Of a stretch of DNA of 64,000 nucleotides, positions 1-11,000 are shown one piece after another. The notes under the pieces were generated by a model. The model did no database searches and was not told the origin of the DNA. It worked only from the letters and a program-made list of their open reading frames with translations. The translations under genes and the position numbers were made by a program. The first letter of the stretch is position 1, and every line of letters begins with the position of its first letter. This stretch comes from Chaetoderma sp. LZ-2023a (taxonomy: Eukaryota > Mollusca > Caudofoveata > Chaetodermatida > Chaetodermatidae), in the NCBI GenBank assembly GCA_034401795.1, contig CM067366.1, forward strand, positions 74,778,129 through 74,842,128. Direction: 5' to 3'.

Positions 1-69
1 CCACCAACTCCACACTATGGAACCGATAGGAATAAATTTAGCGGTGTAGAAACTCTTAGAATGTACCAG

Positions 70-116
70 GCACGCACGTACGTACGTACGCACGCACGCA
101 CACACACACACACACT
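70..116. repeat. ACGT/ACGC/AC simple repeat
   Basis: Short alternating purine-pyrimidine tract: CACG, ACGT and then AC dinucleotides. It is an ordinary microsatellite. Confidence 0.9.
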
Positions 117-160
117 ATATTCAACAGTTAATTTATTATGTAAAATATCTTTGTTCATAA

Positions 161-319
161 GGCATTAAAATAAAAGATTAAAACCTCATAAAAAAACCCA
201 AAATAAAATGTACAAAATGCTTTAAAAAGGTATAAAATTAAGGCATTAAAATAAAAGATTAGAACTTCATAAAAAAACCAAAATAAAATGTACAAAATGC
301 TTTAAAAAGGTATAAAATT
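161..319. repeat. 81-bp tandem duplication, AT-rich
   Basis: Two adjacent near-identical units, 161-241 and 242-319, each starting GGCATTAAAATAAAAGATTA and ending GGTATAAAATT. They differ by only a few substitutions and a one-base indel, so the duplication looks recent. Confidence 0.9.
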
Positions 320-439
320 CAGCTTTCTATTTATATGAAATTAAAAGAATTTCTAAGGTCGTGTTCTCACTAGCGACTTAATCCTGAACAACGCCATAGG
401 TCCAATGGCCTACTGACATATGGCATTATTCAGGATTAA

Positions 440-725
440 CTCTTGAGTTATCCAACCACTCACCAAACTAACCACCCACCCGCCCATCCACTCATTCACT
501 CACTCGGTCCCTCCCTCACCCACCCACCCACACATCAACCCACCCTACCTCCCTCCCACAACTACACTGTGACAGTCATCATCGCACATCGTCACTCAAC
601 TGTTGTCAACATTACTCACCATTACTGTCACTCAACATCACTCGGCACCACCGTCACCACCACTAATTGTCACAAAAACTCAGTTACCATCGCTCACATT
701 CACTCACACATACCGACAGTCACTC
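440..725. repeat. CCAC/CACT-rich low-complexity tract
   Basis: Cytosine-rich CCACCCACCC and CACTCA motifs dominate. The open frames here translate only to Pro/His/Thr-rich low-complexity protein, so I do not call a gene. Confidence 0.75.
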
Positions 726-747
726 GCCAAATCAGTAGTAAATTTTC

Positions 748-2262
748 AACAAGAGGGCCAAGGGACCTGTATCACTCTGGACCATAGGTATCTCAACTAG
801 AATGGTCATTAACAATAAGTAGAACTCTAGTGAGCTGAGCAGACATGTAACAAAAAACAGAGGCCATGTTTCTTTATGTATCAACTTCTCTTGAACAACT
901 TTAATGGCCCATAGTCATCAAAATCATCTCCTAAACTTCAGTCCGATCACTTCAGCAGTTCTGGAGAAGTTGTTTTCTCGAAAACTAGGTCATCCAAGAC
1001 AGTCACCGAATGAGTCGGTAAATCAAGTTCACAAGTGAACAAATTTGGTTTAGGGCTTGCACTAGATGATATTTTATGAGTTCTGAATCGATCCCTCAAA
1101 CGGTTTCGGAGAAGTTTTTTAAAGATGTTTCCTAAAATCGACCAAAATCCAAGATGGCCACCGGCCCAATTGGCCGATCGGCTTCGTTTGAACAAACTTG
1201 AATCTCTATGCCCTATGGATGCATCCTGCCAAATATAACTGAAATAGTTCCAGTAGTTATCGAGAAGACATTTTAAACTTCCCATTGCTTTAGTATGGGA
1301 GCGTTTGGCTGGAAAATGATCCAAGATGGCTGCCAAACCGCTTATCTGACTGTTTCGAAAATTGCAAATTTGAGATCAGTTTTTGAAATCTGTCAAGAAA
1401 CTAAGGAGGAGATGTGTTTTGACACAAGTTTTTTACCACACAATTTAAATATAAAAAATCTGAAGAGGTTCTAAAGCCTACCTTCATATGATCGTTCTAG
1501 CCAGATTTGGTTGAAATCTGCAAAGAAACTAAGAAGATGCATTTTGACACTTTCAGGTAAATTTGCAACAAAATCTACATCTAAAGCCAAGAAACAAAGG
1601 AGTAGCGTTTTAAAGCAATTTGACAATTTCATGCGAAAATTGCAAATTTGAGATCAGTTTTTGAAATCTGTCAAGAAACTAAGGAGGAGATGCGTTTTGA
1701 CACTTTTTGGTAAATTTTAAACAAAATCTAAGTTTTTTACCCAAAAAATTGAAATATAAAAAATCTGAATAGAAGTTCTAGAGCATACCTCCGTATAATC
1801 GTTCTGGCTAGATTTGATTGAAATCTGCAAAGAAACTAAGAAGATGCATTTTGACACTTTCAGGTAAATTTGCAACAAAATCTAAGATTTTTACCCAAAA
1901 AATCGAAATATCAAAAGTTTTAATAGATGTTCTAGAGCCTATGTCGGTATGAACCTTCTAGCCAAATTTGGTTGAAATCTGTTAAGAAACTAAGGAAGAG
2001 ATGCGTTTTGACACTTTTCAGTAAATTTTAAACATAATCTAAATTTTTTACCCCAAAATTTTAAATATAAAAAATCTGAAGAGAAGTTCTAGTGCCTACC
2101 TTCATATGATCGTTCTAGCCAGATTTGGTTGAAATCCGGCAAGCCGTTAAGGAGGAGATACATTTTAAAGCAAAAGTTGATGGACAGACAGGCGGATAGA
2201 CAGACGGATGGTCGGCATGGCATAAGCTAACTTGGCCATTCTGGCCAGGTGAGCTAATAATA
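748..2262 (+). mobile_element. Modular repeat element, copy A
   Basis: It begins with ACAAGAGGGCCAAGGGACCT and ends CAGGTGAGCTAATAA. The same ends flank the copy at 59976-61213. The first half contains the shared segment with CCAAGATGGCC and CGGTTTCGGAGAAG motifs. The second half (about 1385-2160) is a tandem array of roughly 155-bp units marked by GAAATCTG..AAGAAACTAAG at about 1385, 1513, 1661, 1818, 1972 and 2129. No long coding region is present, so it is non-autonomous. I recognise the kind of repeat from molluscan DNA but cannot name its superfamily. Confidence 0.65.
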
Positions 2263-2503
2263 ATTAAGCTTCTTGGCCTGCAAATACCGAGAATAGACAA
2301 TCACTATGCAATTTAGATTTCAATTCTGCTAACAAATCTTGACAATGCATGAAATTGATCTGTGAACTGATTAAGAAATTGAGCGTATTATAATTTGGAA
2401 GCACAATTCCAGTGTACATATTAAAATGTTTGATCTTCAATACATAGTGCTACGTTTCTATCCCACATCCTTGAAACTTCCATTTCTCATCTGCCCTATC
2501 TCG

Positions 2504-2741
2504 TTAACACTTTAATGGCTAAATTTGGTAAGGAAAATCAAAATATGTTCCTCATTGAATATCCATTTGCAGGCCAAGAGAAGACAATTTTTGAAAATTG
2601 ATCACTAGAGTGACTGGCTCGGCGATTGAGTCAGTCATTCCCGTGGTACATTTTCATAAATAGTCTCTTGGCATGTTAATGTCCATTCCTCAAGACCACT
2701 ACAAAGGATGGTTTAGGACGACTTCAGCATTAAAGGGTTAA
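2504..2741. mobile_element. TTAA-flanked hairpin MITE, copy 1
   Basis: It starts TTAACACTTTAATGGC and ends CATTAAAGGGTTAA. The core is a long imperfect hairpin whose arms read TTGCAGGCCAAGAGAAGAC and the partial complement, centred on GGCTCGGCGATTGAGTCAG. TTAA at both ends suggests a TTAA-target DNA transposon (piggyBac or Kolobok type) as the source of mobility; that last step is inference. Confidence 0.75.
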
Positions 2742-3471
2742 AATGATGCCACATTGTTACCAAAAACCCTAACAAAAATATCACTTTCTGAGGAATTTTA
2801 ATGTCAGTCCATGATGTCCTTAACATTCACCTATGCAGACTGGACCTATGTTTAATGTCTCATCCGAAAGACAGGGGTGCAGTAACGTACTTTGACTGGG
2901 AAGGGTGGAGGTGGGGGCAAAAAGCTAGGGGGCAGGCACTATGGGGATACACTATCGGACAAGAAAGCCCTAGGGGGATATCGGCCCCTTGCCAACAACC
3001 CCCCCCCCCCCCCCCCCCCCCCCCCTTATGAAAGATAGTAGAAAAATTGAAAAAATAAAGAAGCCTGCAGCTACAGTGACGATAGTCAGAAAATAGCTTT
3101 GTACAGAATCAGGAAAAACAATAAAATCCATGAGGCAAACAGTGACTATCTAAAAGGCTTACCACTGAATTCAATAGTTTACTGATTTAGGATCATGAAG
3201 AAATGTTGGTAAAAAAAGAAAGAAGAGTTTCTCTTAGTATAGCCATAATTAGTCTATGGTATAGCGCAGAATATCGGTAGAAATTCATCATTTAGGCCTA
3301 CGCAACAGCGCTATCCAAAAACAGCCCTGTATGTTGACATAGCACATCTGCCTGTACTTCAAGTTAGTTTCAAAATATTCAACAGATTTCCTGCATAATT
3401 GTCATGAAATTAAAACAGTGAGATTTCAAGGGTCAAGTGTAAATTAACAAATCATTTATGTCAAACACTAC
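2742..3471. other. Region downstream of the TRPM stop codon; C-run
   Basis: There is a run of about 26 cytosines at 3000-3025. The part next to the stop at 3472-3474 should hold the TRPM 3' untranslated region on the minus strand. I found no convincing AATAAA on that strand close to the stop. No other gene is seen. Confidence 0.6.
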
Positions 3472-3637
3472 TCAGTCATTGTTGCTATGTATGAACTGTA
3501 CGTCTCCTGCCTCCTGTTGATTTGTGACAAGTCGGTGAAGAAGCTGTAATGCTGAACTGAGTTGTTCCCCCTGTTCCTCGAGTTTCGTGGTCAGATGTTT
3601 TATGTATGACTTCATTTGAGCGATATCATCGGATTGC
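3472..3637 (-). CDS. TRPM: TRPM channel, last exon (C-terminal coiled coil)
   Basis: Terminal exon of the TRPM-like channel. An acceptor (TTGAAG, exon from 3637) is followed by 54 codons and TGA at 3472-3474. The first base completes the codon left by the exon ending at 26806, giving TLQSDDIAQMKSYIKHL. The exon has a heptad pattern (residues I, M, I, L, L, L, L, L) followed by a polar tail ending IHSNND. In TRPM channels a C-terminal coiled coil holds the tetramer together. No NUDT9-type hydrolase or alpha-kinase domain follows, so this is not a TRPM2-style or TRPM6/7-style chanzyme, at least in this splice form. Confidence 0.85.
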
Positions 3638-3675
3638 CTTCAACATAATAAATTTCATTTAAATAAATAATATAA

Positions 3676-3735
3676 CGTAGAATATAGAACAATATATGTA
3701 CTCTGAAACTGGCATATAGAACAGTATATGTACCG
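3676..3735. repeat. Short dispersed ATAGAACAGTATATGTA repeat
   Basis: Motifs GAATATAGAACAATATATGTA and CTCTGAAACTGG recur at about 25615-25665 and about 26695-26735. I do not recognise the family; it may be an eroded MITE end. Confidence 0.45.
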
Positions 3736-3924
3736 TTTTTATTTGAGGAAAAGACGCTAGCTTGTATTGGAAGCAGGCTAAATTTTGGCCCAAACCATCC
3801 CGAAAAATCCTTATACTCAGAAAGGATTCATAGAGAAATTGAAATCTGTTCTCTAAAATGGTTAAAACTCGTATAGAATCTACCACGGAAATTGAATGCA
3901 ATTTCAATACACATGCTTACTGCC

Positions 3925-4135
3925 ATACCACTATGTTTAATGTATGCCTAAAAATATCATCGTGGAAGTGAAATTATTAATGAGACCGCCTTAATATCAC
4001 GTATCTTCAATAAAGATCGTTTATTACATCAAAATCAATTCTACTTTTGACATAAATTGTTGCAGAGAAAATATAGAAATCATGTGGCATTAGGAATGCG
4101 GTAAAATCCCCCAACAGACCCCCATTGTGGGATGG
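3925..4135 (+). mobile_element. Fragment of the hAT-type MITE family
   Basis: It matches in order the middle of the element at 48487-49304: AATGTATGCC, GTGAAATTATTAAT, GACCGCCT, then a CAAAAT..TTTGACATAAA block and AATCATGTG. No ends are present, so it is an old internal fragment. Confidence 0.5.
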
Positions 4136-4144
4136 TCTGTAGTT

Positions 4145-4425
4145 TTATTAAGCACTATAAACATACTTACCGTTAAATCACTACTTGCTAAATCAATTAT
4201 ACTGCATTTAGCACCAGAAAACATTTTTATACTTGCTTTCATGCCCCAATATGCCTATACCATCTCATTGTACCCTCAACCAGGCTTCTGGTAGAGTATA
4301 CTCCAATCATACAGCCTGCAATAGACTGGCACCAGGCTATACTCACTCCTCAATGACCTAGGTATCTGTGCATGTGCGCGCATGCACAGAGGAGCCCAAG
4401 AGCAACATAGAATCACTTTCCAATT
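4145..4425 (+). repeat. Dispersed repeat, inverted relative to 25205-25398
   Basis: The stretches CACTACTTGCTAAATCAATT, ACTTGCTTTCATGCC, ATATGCCTATACCATCTC and CATGCACAGAGGAGCCCAAG reappear on the other strand at 25205-25398. This copy has about 100 extra bases in the middle. A second partial copy (CACCACTAAAATCTATCCCG..) lies at about 4540-4590. No coding potential is seen. Confidence 0.7.
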
Positions 4426-4592
4426 TAGATGCAAGAAAGAATAAACAGATTCTCAAAGCATTCCCATGCCCGATGGTTATGTTTCTAGTGGTTAATACAA
4501 TTACAGACCATCCCCCCCAAGGGGGTCAGTTGGGGGTTGTTATTACACCACTAAAATCTATCCCGTTCAATCACTACTTACTAAACCCATAG

Positions 4593-5146
4593 ATTTGGTC
4601 AGTGCCCCACTTTAAACCTCTTGGTGGGTGGAGATTTGAGAACCTTAAAAGGATAAAAATAAATCAGTTTTACAACTTAAAGTTAATCAAATTAACAAAG
4701 TAGTTCATCAATATCAATCACACTGTGATTTATCAAACAAGGAAAATGAAAATAAAAAAAATAAACAAGACAATTAAAGATTGTCACCCATATCAAACAG
4801 ACATACAGGGATGTCATAGCTGTTAACCTGTTCAGATTGCAACATTTTAGCTGATGTTTTTTGAAATTTTTCTCATTTCAAACGAAGTAACCTAGTTAAA
4901 TCTTATATGTGAATATAGCCTAAGATACTAACTTCACAGTGGTGTAATTTAATTTTCAAAATAATAATTCTCTAAGATGTTATCAGCAGAACATAGGAAA
5001 TTTGAAAATTCTTTGTGAAAATTCTTTCCTCATTAGCCAGGAAATTGCTGTGCTCTGGTGAACATCAGAGGTGTTATTTTAATGGCAATGCTTAGGCAAA
5101 GCCAGTGTTGGAGTGAATAGGCTACTCCAGTGAGTGTGTTGTTACA
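4593..5146 (+). other. Leader of the LINE or older intron sequence
   Basis: AT-rich DNA between the repeat at 4145-4590 and the first LINE ORF1 codon at 5147. I cannot place the true LINE 5' end. No promoter motif stands out. Confidence 0.4.
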
Positions 5147-7215
5147 ATGGAAAGCTCTGACCACCTGGGCCTGAGCTTAATTACCTCTAGAAACAATGAG
5201 CTTTTTCAAGGCTATACCAGCATAGATCTACAAACTGAAAAAGTTGAGGATAAGGACAGATACACTGTGAAATACAAGACATATTCTGTGACTGTCCAGC
5301 TTAAAGACCAGGACTCAATTAGAAAACAGATCAATAAATTAGATACACTGTATGGCCCAGCTAGGGATAATGATTCCAATCGTGTTATAATTAAAATAGG
5401 ACAGTCAATTGAAAATGAGGATTATAATGTTACTGCTACACTATATAGGACAGCATCAGTTATTCATGTACAAGGACTGGATCTCCAATGATTTTGTTTA
5501 TTATGCTGCTATAATATACTGTGACAATTATGAAGATGACAACTGTGATGTCAATAAAGATGAAAGCAGTGATGATGATAAATATGATAAGTGTGACAAT
5601 GCCAATGACAATTGTAACAATGCTGATGACAATCCCAACATTCAGAGTGAAACCGGGTCTCTTCTAAATAAGTGTGATAATAAAGATGACAACTGTGACA
5701 ATGCTGATGACAATCCCAACATTCAGAGTGAAACCCGGTCTCCTCGAAATAAGTGTGACAATTGTGACAATGCTGATGATAATTGTGACAATGGTGATGA
5801 CAATTGTGACAATGCTGACGGCAATTCCAACATTCGGAGTGAAACCCGGTCTCCTCGAAATGGTTGAGGGAGTGAGCTGTGTTGCATAGCAGATAACATG
5901 ATGTCTAAGCAGCTATCCAGCCCAAAGGAGGTTAAATGTAAACATGACCATGCTGGCATTCAGAGTGGAAACTGGTCTGCTCTTAATATCCCTGAGAGAG
6001 AGTTGTGTTGTCTTAGCACACAAGCAGAGACAATACCTAAGCAGCTCTTCAGCCCTCAACATTCTAGTACACCTGCTGCCTGTGCTCATCCCAAAGCTGT
6101 CTTAAACCTACCTAGTCAGCAGGATTTGATTAAGCAACTGTTTATGCTAAATGAGTTGTTGCTCAGCAAGGAGACTATAATAAAAGAACTTCAGGATGAA
6201 AATATCAGGCTCATGATTTGATGGCTTACCAGAAAGAAATTCACATATCTACATGTAATTATAAGCAGTCGGTGTCATCTCAAACGGACAGTAATGAGAG
6301 AGAAACATTCAGACAGCAGTGACAGTTTTGTTACAGACTCATTCAAACAACGTGAAACAAATTATAAACCCATTCATATGCCAAGGACAAACATATCTGG
6401 CAAAGCAAAGCCTATACCATCTTTGGTTCAGGCTGTATCGGCCAGAGTTTCTCAGAGAGCTTCACAAACAATTAAAAACAGTATTAACAATTGTCCACAT
6501 GACCAAATGCAGAAGGAAACAGGTGTAAAAATTGATACCTTAATAATGGGTAGTTCTTTAACTAAAGGTATCAAAACAGTCAGTCTAAGGGCTGGTTGTA
6601 AAGTGAGCACAAACAGAGGCGCGACAATCAAATCACTAAAAAACAAGATTCAACAAATGGATTTGTCCTATCTTAAAACACTAATCTTGCAGATAGGAAC
6701 AAATGACACAAATAAGGCAACTGCCATGATAATTGCGGACTATGGAGTATTGCTTGACTATCTACAATACTATTACCGATTTAAATATTGTAATTTCTGG
6801 ACTCATACACAGATTAGACGATTACCACCGTAACACCACCGTGTATAATGTGAATTGTAAACTAAAAGTGGTTGTCCAAGAGTGTTATCTTATTTACATT
6901 GACAATAAATGTGCTTTCACTTGTGATGATGGATATGTGAATGAAAAACTCTTCAGGAATGATAAGTTGCATCTCAGTGATCTAGGTACCACTGCTTTAA
7001 TAAACAATATCAACTCTGTTATTCCAATTCTGAAGGATAGTTACAGACACCTGGTTAAAGAGAACCGTTGTGTTTACTGCGGAGAACTCTCTCACACGAG
7101 TGCTCGTTGCCGACATGGGAAATATGTAACATGCTGGATTTGTGACTATTCTGGACACAAGGCCAAGCTTTGTCCATATCAAGGACAACAGGGAACCATG
7201 TGGAATACCCTTTAG
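5147..7215 (+). pseudogene. LINE ORF1 (SGNH-like domain plus two CCHC zinc knuckles)
   Basis: ORF1 of the LINE, split over three frames. The first part (5147-5491) starts MESSDHLGLSLITSRNN and ends with TASVIHVQGLDL, resembling the N-terminal domain of other CR1-type ORF1 proteins. Next comes an Asp/Asn/Cys-rich repeat stretch (about 5520-5865). The third part (6294-6833) has LIMGSSLTKGI and LQIGTNDT, the blocks expected of an SGNH/GDSL esterase fold. The tail (to 7215) has two perfect CX2CX4HX4C knuckles, CVYCGELSHTSARC and CWICDYSGHKAKLC. ORF1 proteins of this type bind RNA and DNA in the retrotransposition particle. At least two frame changes separate the parts. Confidence 0.75.
5585..5865 (+). 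repeat. Imperfect repeats inside LINE ORF1
   Basis: Units built on GTGACAATGCTGATGACAAT and CCCAACATTCAGAGTGAAAC recur three to four times and translate to DNCDNADDN and NIQSETRSP blocks. They look like an expansion within ORF1 rather than a separate element. Confidence 0.75.
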
Positions 7216-7590
7216 GGATTCAGCAAAGCAGAGGTTGCTGGACTTTCAAATCCTATACCATTGCTAAATTACTACTCGGTTCTAAATAAACTCTGCCAGG
7301 AATGTAGCTCTGAACATTGTGACTGTTTAAAAGGTGGTACAAATAAACATTCTTAAATTGATGTGCATAAATATTTATCCTGTTCATATTCATTCCGCCG
7401 AGACCCTCTGCTTTCATGTATGGATAAGTGTAAATTAACTGTAAGCCTAAATATATACAATGTCGAACAAAATGTTAATTTTGTTCCTGTCAGTGAGAGT
7501 TTGGCTCCAGTATCTCAGTTTCAAGGCATTAAAGAAAATGGTTCTTTTAATGTACATTTTAACAAGCTCTCATATCCTGTTCAGAGTACT
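7216..7590 (+). other. LINE segment between ORF1 and the Academ-like insertion
   Basis: An open frame from 7363 (MHKYLSCSYSFRRDP..) runs to codon GAA at 7591-7593 and continues in frame at 13711 (AGG ATT AAT) when the insertion is removed. It could be the start of ORF2 or part of a longer ORF1; I recognise no domain in it. Confidence 0.6.
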
Positions 7591-7593
7591 GAA

Positions 7594-7743
7594 TAGTCCG
7601 GGAGCCAATTTTCAAAAGGGGTCTAGAAGAATGGTTTCGTAGCACACCCAGTATTCAGAAGGTTTGTCTCTATATTATGCTAGACCGATGTCATGGGTAT
7701 ATTCTGAGCCGTGTTGTACAAGAAAATTGTGGTATCACTAACC
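7594..7743 (+). repeat. Left terminal inverted repeat of the Academ-like element
   Basis: Begins TAGTCCGGGAGCC. Its reverse complement shares TTAGTG.TACCACAATTT, TTGTACAACA, CTGAATACTGGGTGTGCTAC and GGACTA with the right end, with small gaps. The inner limit is the CACTAA at about 7737-7742. Confidence 0.85.
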
Positions 7744-8088
7744 CGTGAGAAGCCCATTTACAATAGGTGTTGAATGTAGCTCTCAAACAATTTTCACAAT
7801 GGTAAATTTTTCACAAACTTAAGCGCATGTTATATCAATACAATCTTAACCAAAATGGAAAGGAGTGATCATATATCGCAGATTTATACATAATCAACCT
7901 CGTTTAAGACACCCGTATGTTGCTTTGTACATATTGGGGCACTTAGGTCTTCTTGTGAGTAGCAATACCTTAGCTACAACAATGCCCATGTTTTCTACAT
8001 TTTTCATAATTAAACTTTTAACTGACATGCAGTGCATGTCTACACAAGCTGGCAGGACATATTTATCACGTGAGCAAATGAGAGAATG

Positions 8089-11000
8089 TTACTCATCCGT
8101 GTCAGAGTCATCTTCGACAATTGTATGCTGAACATTGTCACACATTTCACCTCCCATACAAAGGCATGCTTCAGTGCAGAGTAGATTGTTAGCCTTGCAT
8201 TGACAGAGATCTGTTCTTTTGCAGGCAGACTTTTGACATCTACATGATGTGAGTTCAATTAATCCAAATGGAGCAGGATCGTTTGACATTAGAACAGGCT
8301 TGAGTAGACCATCCACTATACTCCAGCCATGTCCATTTGGAGATGGAAGATTCTGAACAGCTTGCAATGAACGTCTCCAAACAAGAGCTTGAAAATTGGC
8401 CCTTTCGGTGTGATGCTTTAGACTATTCGATGTAGGTGGAAGATTTTCATGTCTTTGTCTCTTTTGACAAAAGAGCAAATAACGGGTTTCATCAGCTGTC
8501 TTTCCCACATCCCTGGTGGTATACAACTCACAGACAAATTTCTCACATAGAATTGCAGTATTCGGTGATAAGTCAACATGTTCGCCGAGTTGGGCTAAGC
8601 TAAGCTGATGAGATTCAGATGACTAAGAGATTGAATGCTTTTCTCTTAGCGACTCCAAATAATGCACTAGTGCTATCACAACCTGTAAGAGAATGAAACC
8701 CAGGCAAAGACAGACAGATAGCTGGGCCCAGTACTTGAGCAACTGTATGTATTGGTATGTATCGCAATTTGTCCTTTGTGCCCGTACGGAACCATAGTTC
8801 AGAACAGTGAAGCGAACGATACGTATATATACTAAGTACTGCCACGTCTGTATCAGGAGACTGTATAACAACACGCATGTGGTCTCTTGAAGCGTGTAGC
8901 GCGTGCAACATCATACGCGTATCTGCGACGAATTGTTCGCTGAAATGACAACAACATCCATTCCATCGTTAAAGCCACCAGCAAGAATGACACAATTGTC
9001 GGCAGATAGCATATTTGGACCAGTATCACGCCACTGCTTGCTGAGAAATGCAACCAGGTTACTTTTGTTGCTTGGATTGCTGATGTACTTGGCCCATTGC
9101 TTTGGAATGGGAGTATTTTCTCCAGCAATCTTTACTTCCAATGCTGTTGATGACCCACGTTTTAGCCGCTCTTCCGCTTTGAGAGATTCCAGTCTATCAT
9201 ATCTGTCAAAAACTATATCTACTCTGTTGCAGTCTTCTTGATTCAGTGGAACTGTAAAGATGTGCCAGTATTTATCAGCCAATTCTCCAAATGTAGACGT
9301 ACCTCCAGTTTTAACCATTTGCACAATTGCCATGCCATCTACTACATAAGCTGTTGCGCCTATCTTGTCAACAGGTGGAAGCCGTCCATCAACATTTACT
9401 TCCTTTTCTAGTTCACTTAACAAAACATTTTTCACATTCTTTCTTAGAGTCCCATCCGTATGTGACAATGATAGTGGAACAGCAGACAGTTCATACGTCA
9501 TCACTAGTTTTAAATCAACATCTCTGGACCTTGCGGCAATAATTAATCGACCAAATAGTTCGCGGTCAGATCTCACAGTGTGAATTTTTTCATCGTTTGT
9601 TTTGAGTTTTTTCTTTTGTGCTAGGCTGGCAAATGTTTTAAGTTTTAAGTGTGGCAACGTGTCCCAAAATCTTCTCGTGTTAGTGTCCAGCCGCTCCTGA
9701 ACAAAATTTTCCATAATCTCCTTACCAATGTCACAGGCGGAAACAAGTCTCTTTGCGATTTCACTAGGCAATACCACACCAGTTGCAATGTTTACAACCG
9801 GAAGACACTCGCTGTCGTCGTTTTCCGCAATATTAAAGGGATTGGTCATTATATCTGATGAGAACATCGAAAGTATCTTCTGCACATCGGTTTCATCCCT
9901 GTTCATTCGATTAGTCCCCATTTCCTTATGTACCCCAAACATGTGACTATCTTGTAACCCACACATTTGCTTTGTGACCGTTGTTATGGCTGCCCTCTCG
10001 TGGCTAGTTAAAAACCACCTCTCCAGAGCTCCTGGATTTTGTGTTATTCCAATAATACCACCTCGCTTTTTGGAATCCAAATTAATCGATTGCTCTAAGG
10101 CCATATCTGTCCACACTTGATTGAATGGATGGTCTGAGCGACTTACGGAATGATTTCCATTCAAGAATTGTTCATGTACATGGGGATGTGTACTTGGAAG
10201 CATCTTCATGTCCGCAAGATATATTGGCAGCCATCTTGCATAATTGGTTCTGTCCATGCTGTAGAAATATGGCACCATAGCAGCAGTAGCAGATAGGTGT
10301 GCCTGCCAATCTCCAGTTCTCTCAGCTCTTATGAATCCAAGCAGCAGCTCTACCATATGAATATTCCAAAATGCGAACAGGTGTGATTTCGAGCTTGACT
10401 CAACTTTAAAGGATTTGAACAGCTGTTGCAATTTATTCACGTACATACACACCTCTTTGAAATTTTCTTGCAGTGCATCTAAGTCGTCAATGCTGCTTCG
10501 GCACATCTTAATTTTCTCATCCAGACTCTCCAATTCTGTTGGAGTAATGTGGTCTTCATGTTGTCCATTTTGTTGAACCCATTTGGAAAAAGACTGCCAT
10601 TGTAATCGCAGCAGCGCTTCCATAACCAATTTGTGAGCCCTCACTCCTCGATTATATGACTTCCCTTTAAGTAGAGCAGCAGCCGTGCTGCTACGATATG
10701 TGTTGGCCTCTATGAGGAGATCTTCTAAGCCAGAGTCATCAAACATCTTTCCAATAACAGCTAAGTAGTTTAGCGCAATGTGGAATCCCCCCAGTCTGAT
10801 CACAGTGTCACTAAACTCTTCTTTATATCGCCACTGTATCTCCTTTGCCTTGACATATATGGCCAAGTCGAATGTAATGACCGAGTCATTCTGTCCTAGT
10901 GTTTTCATCATTCTTTGAACTTGTTTCATGACCGTATACACCGTATTGAATTCAGTTGGTGATCCGGAAATCATTGGACAGTAACCGATTTGTGTAAAAG

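Noticed and set aside
443-800. Pro/His/Thr-rich open frames near the left edge
   Set aside because: They are translations of a CCAC/CACT low-complexity tract with no domain or splice support.
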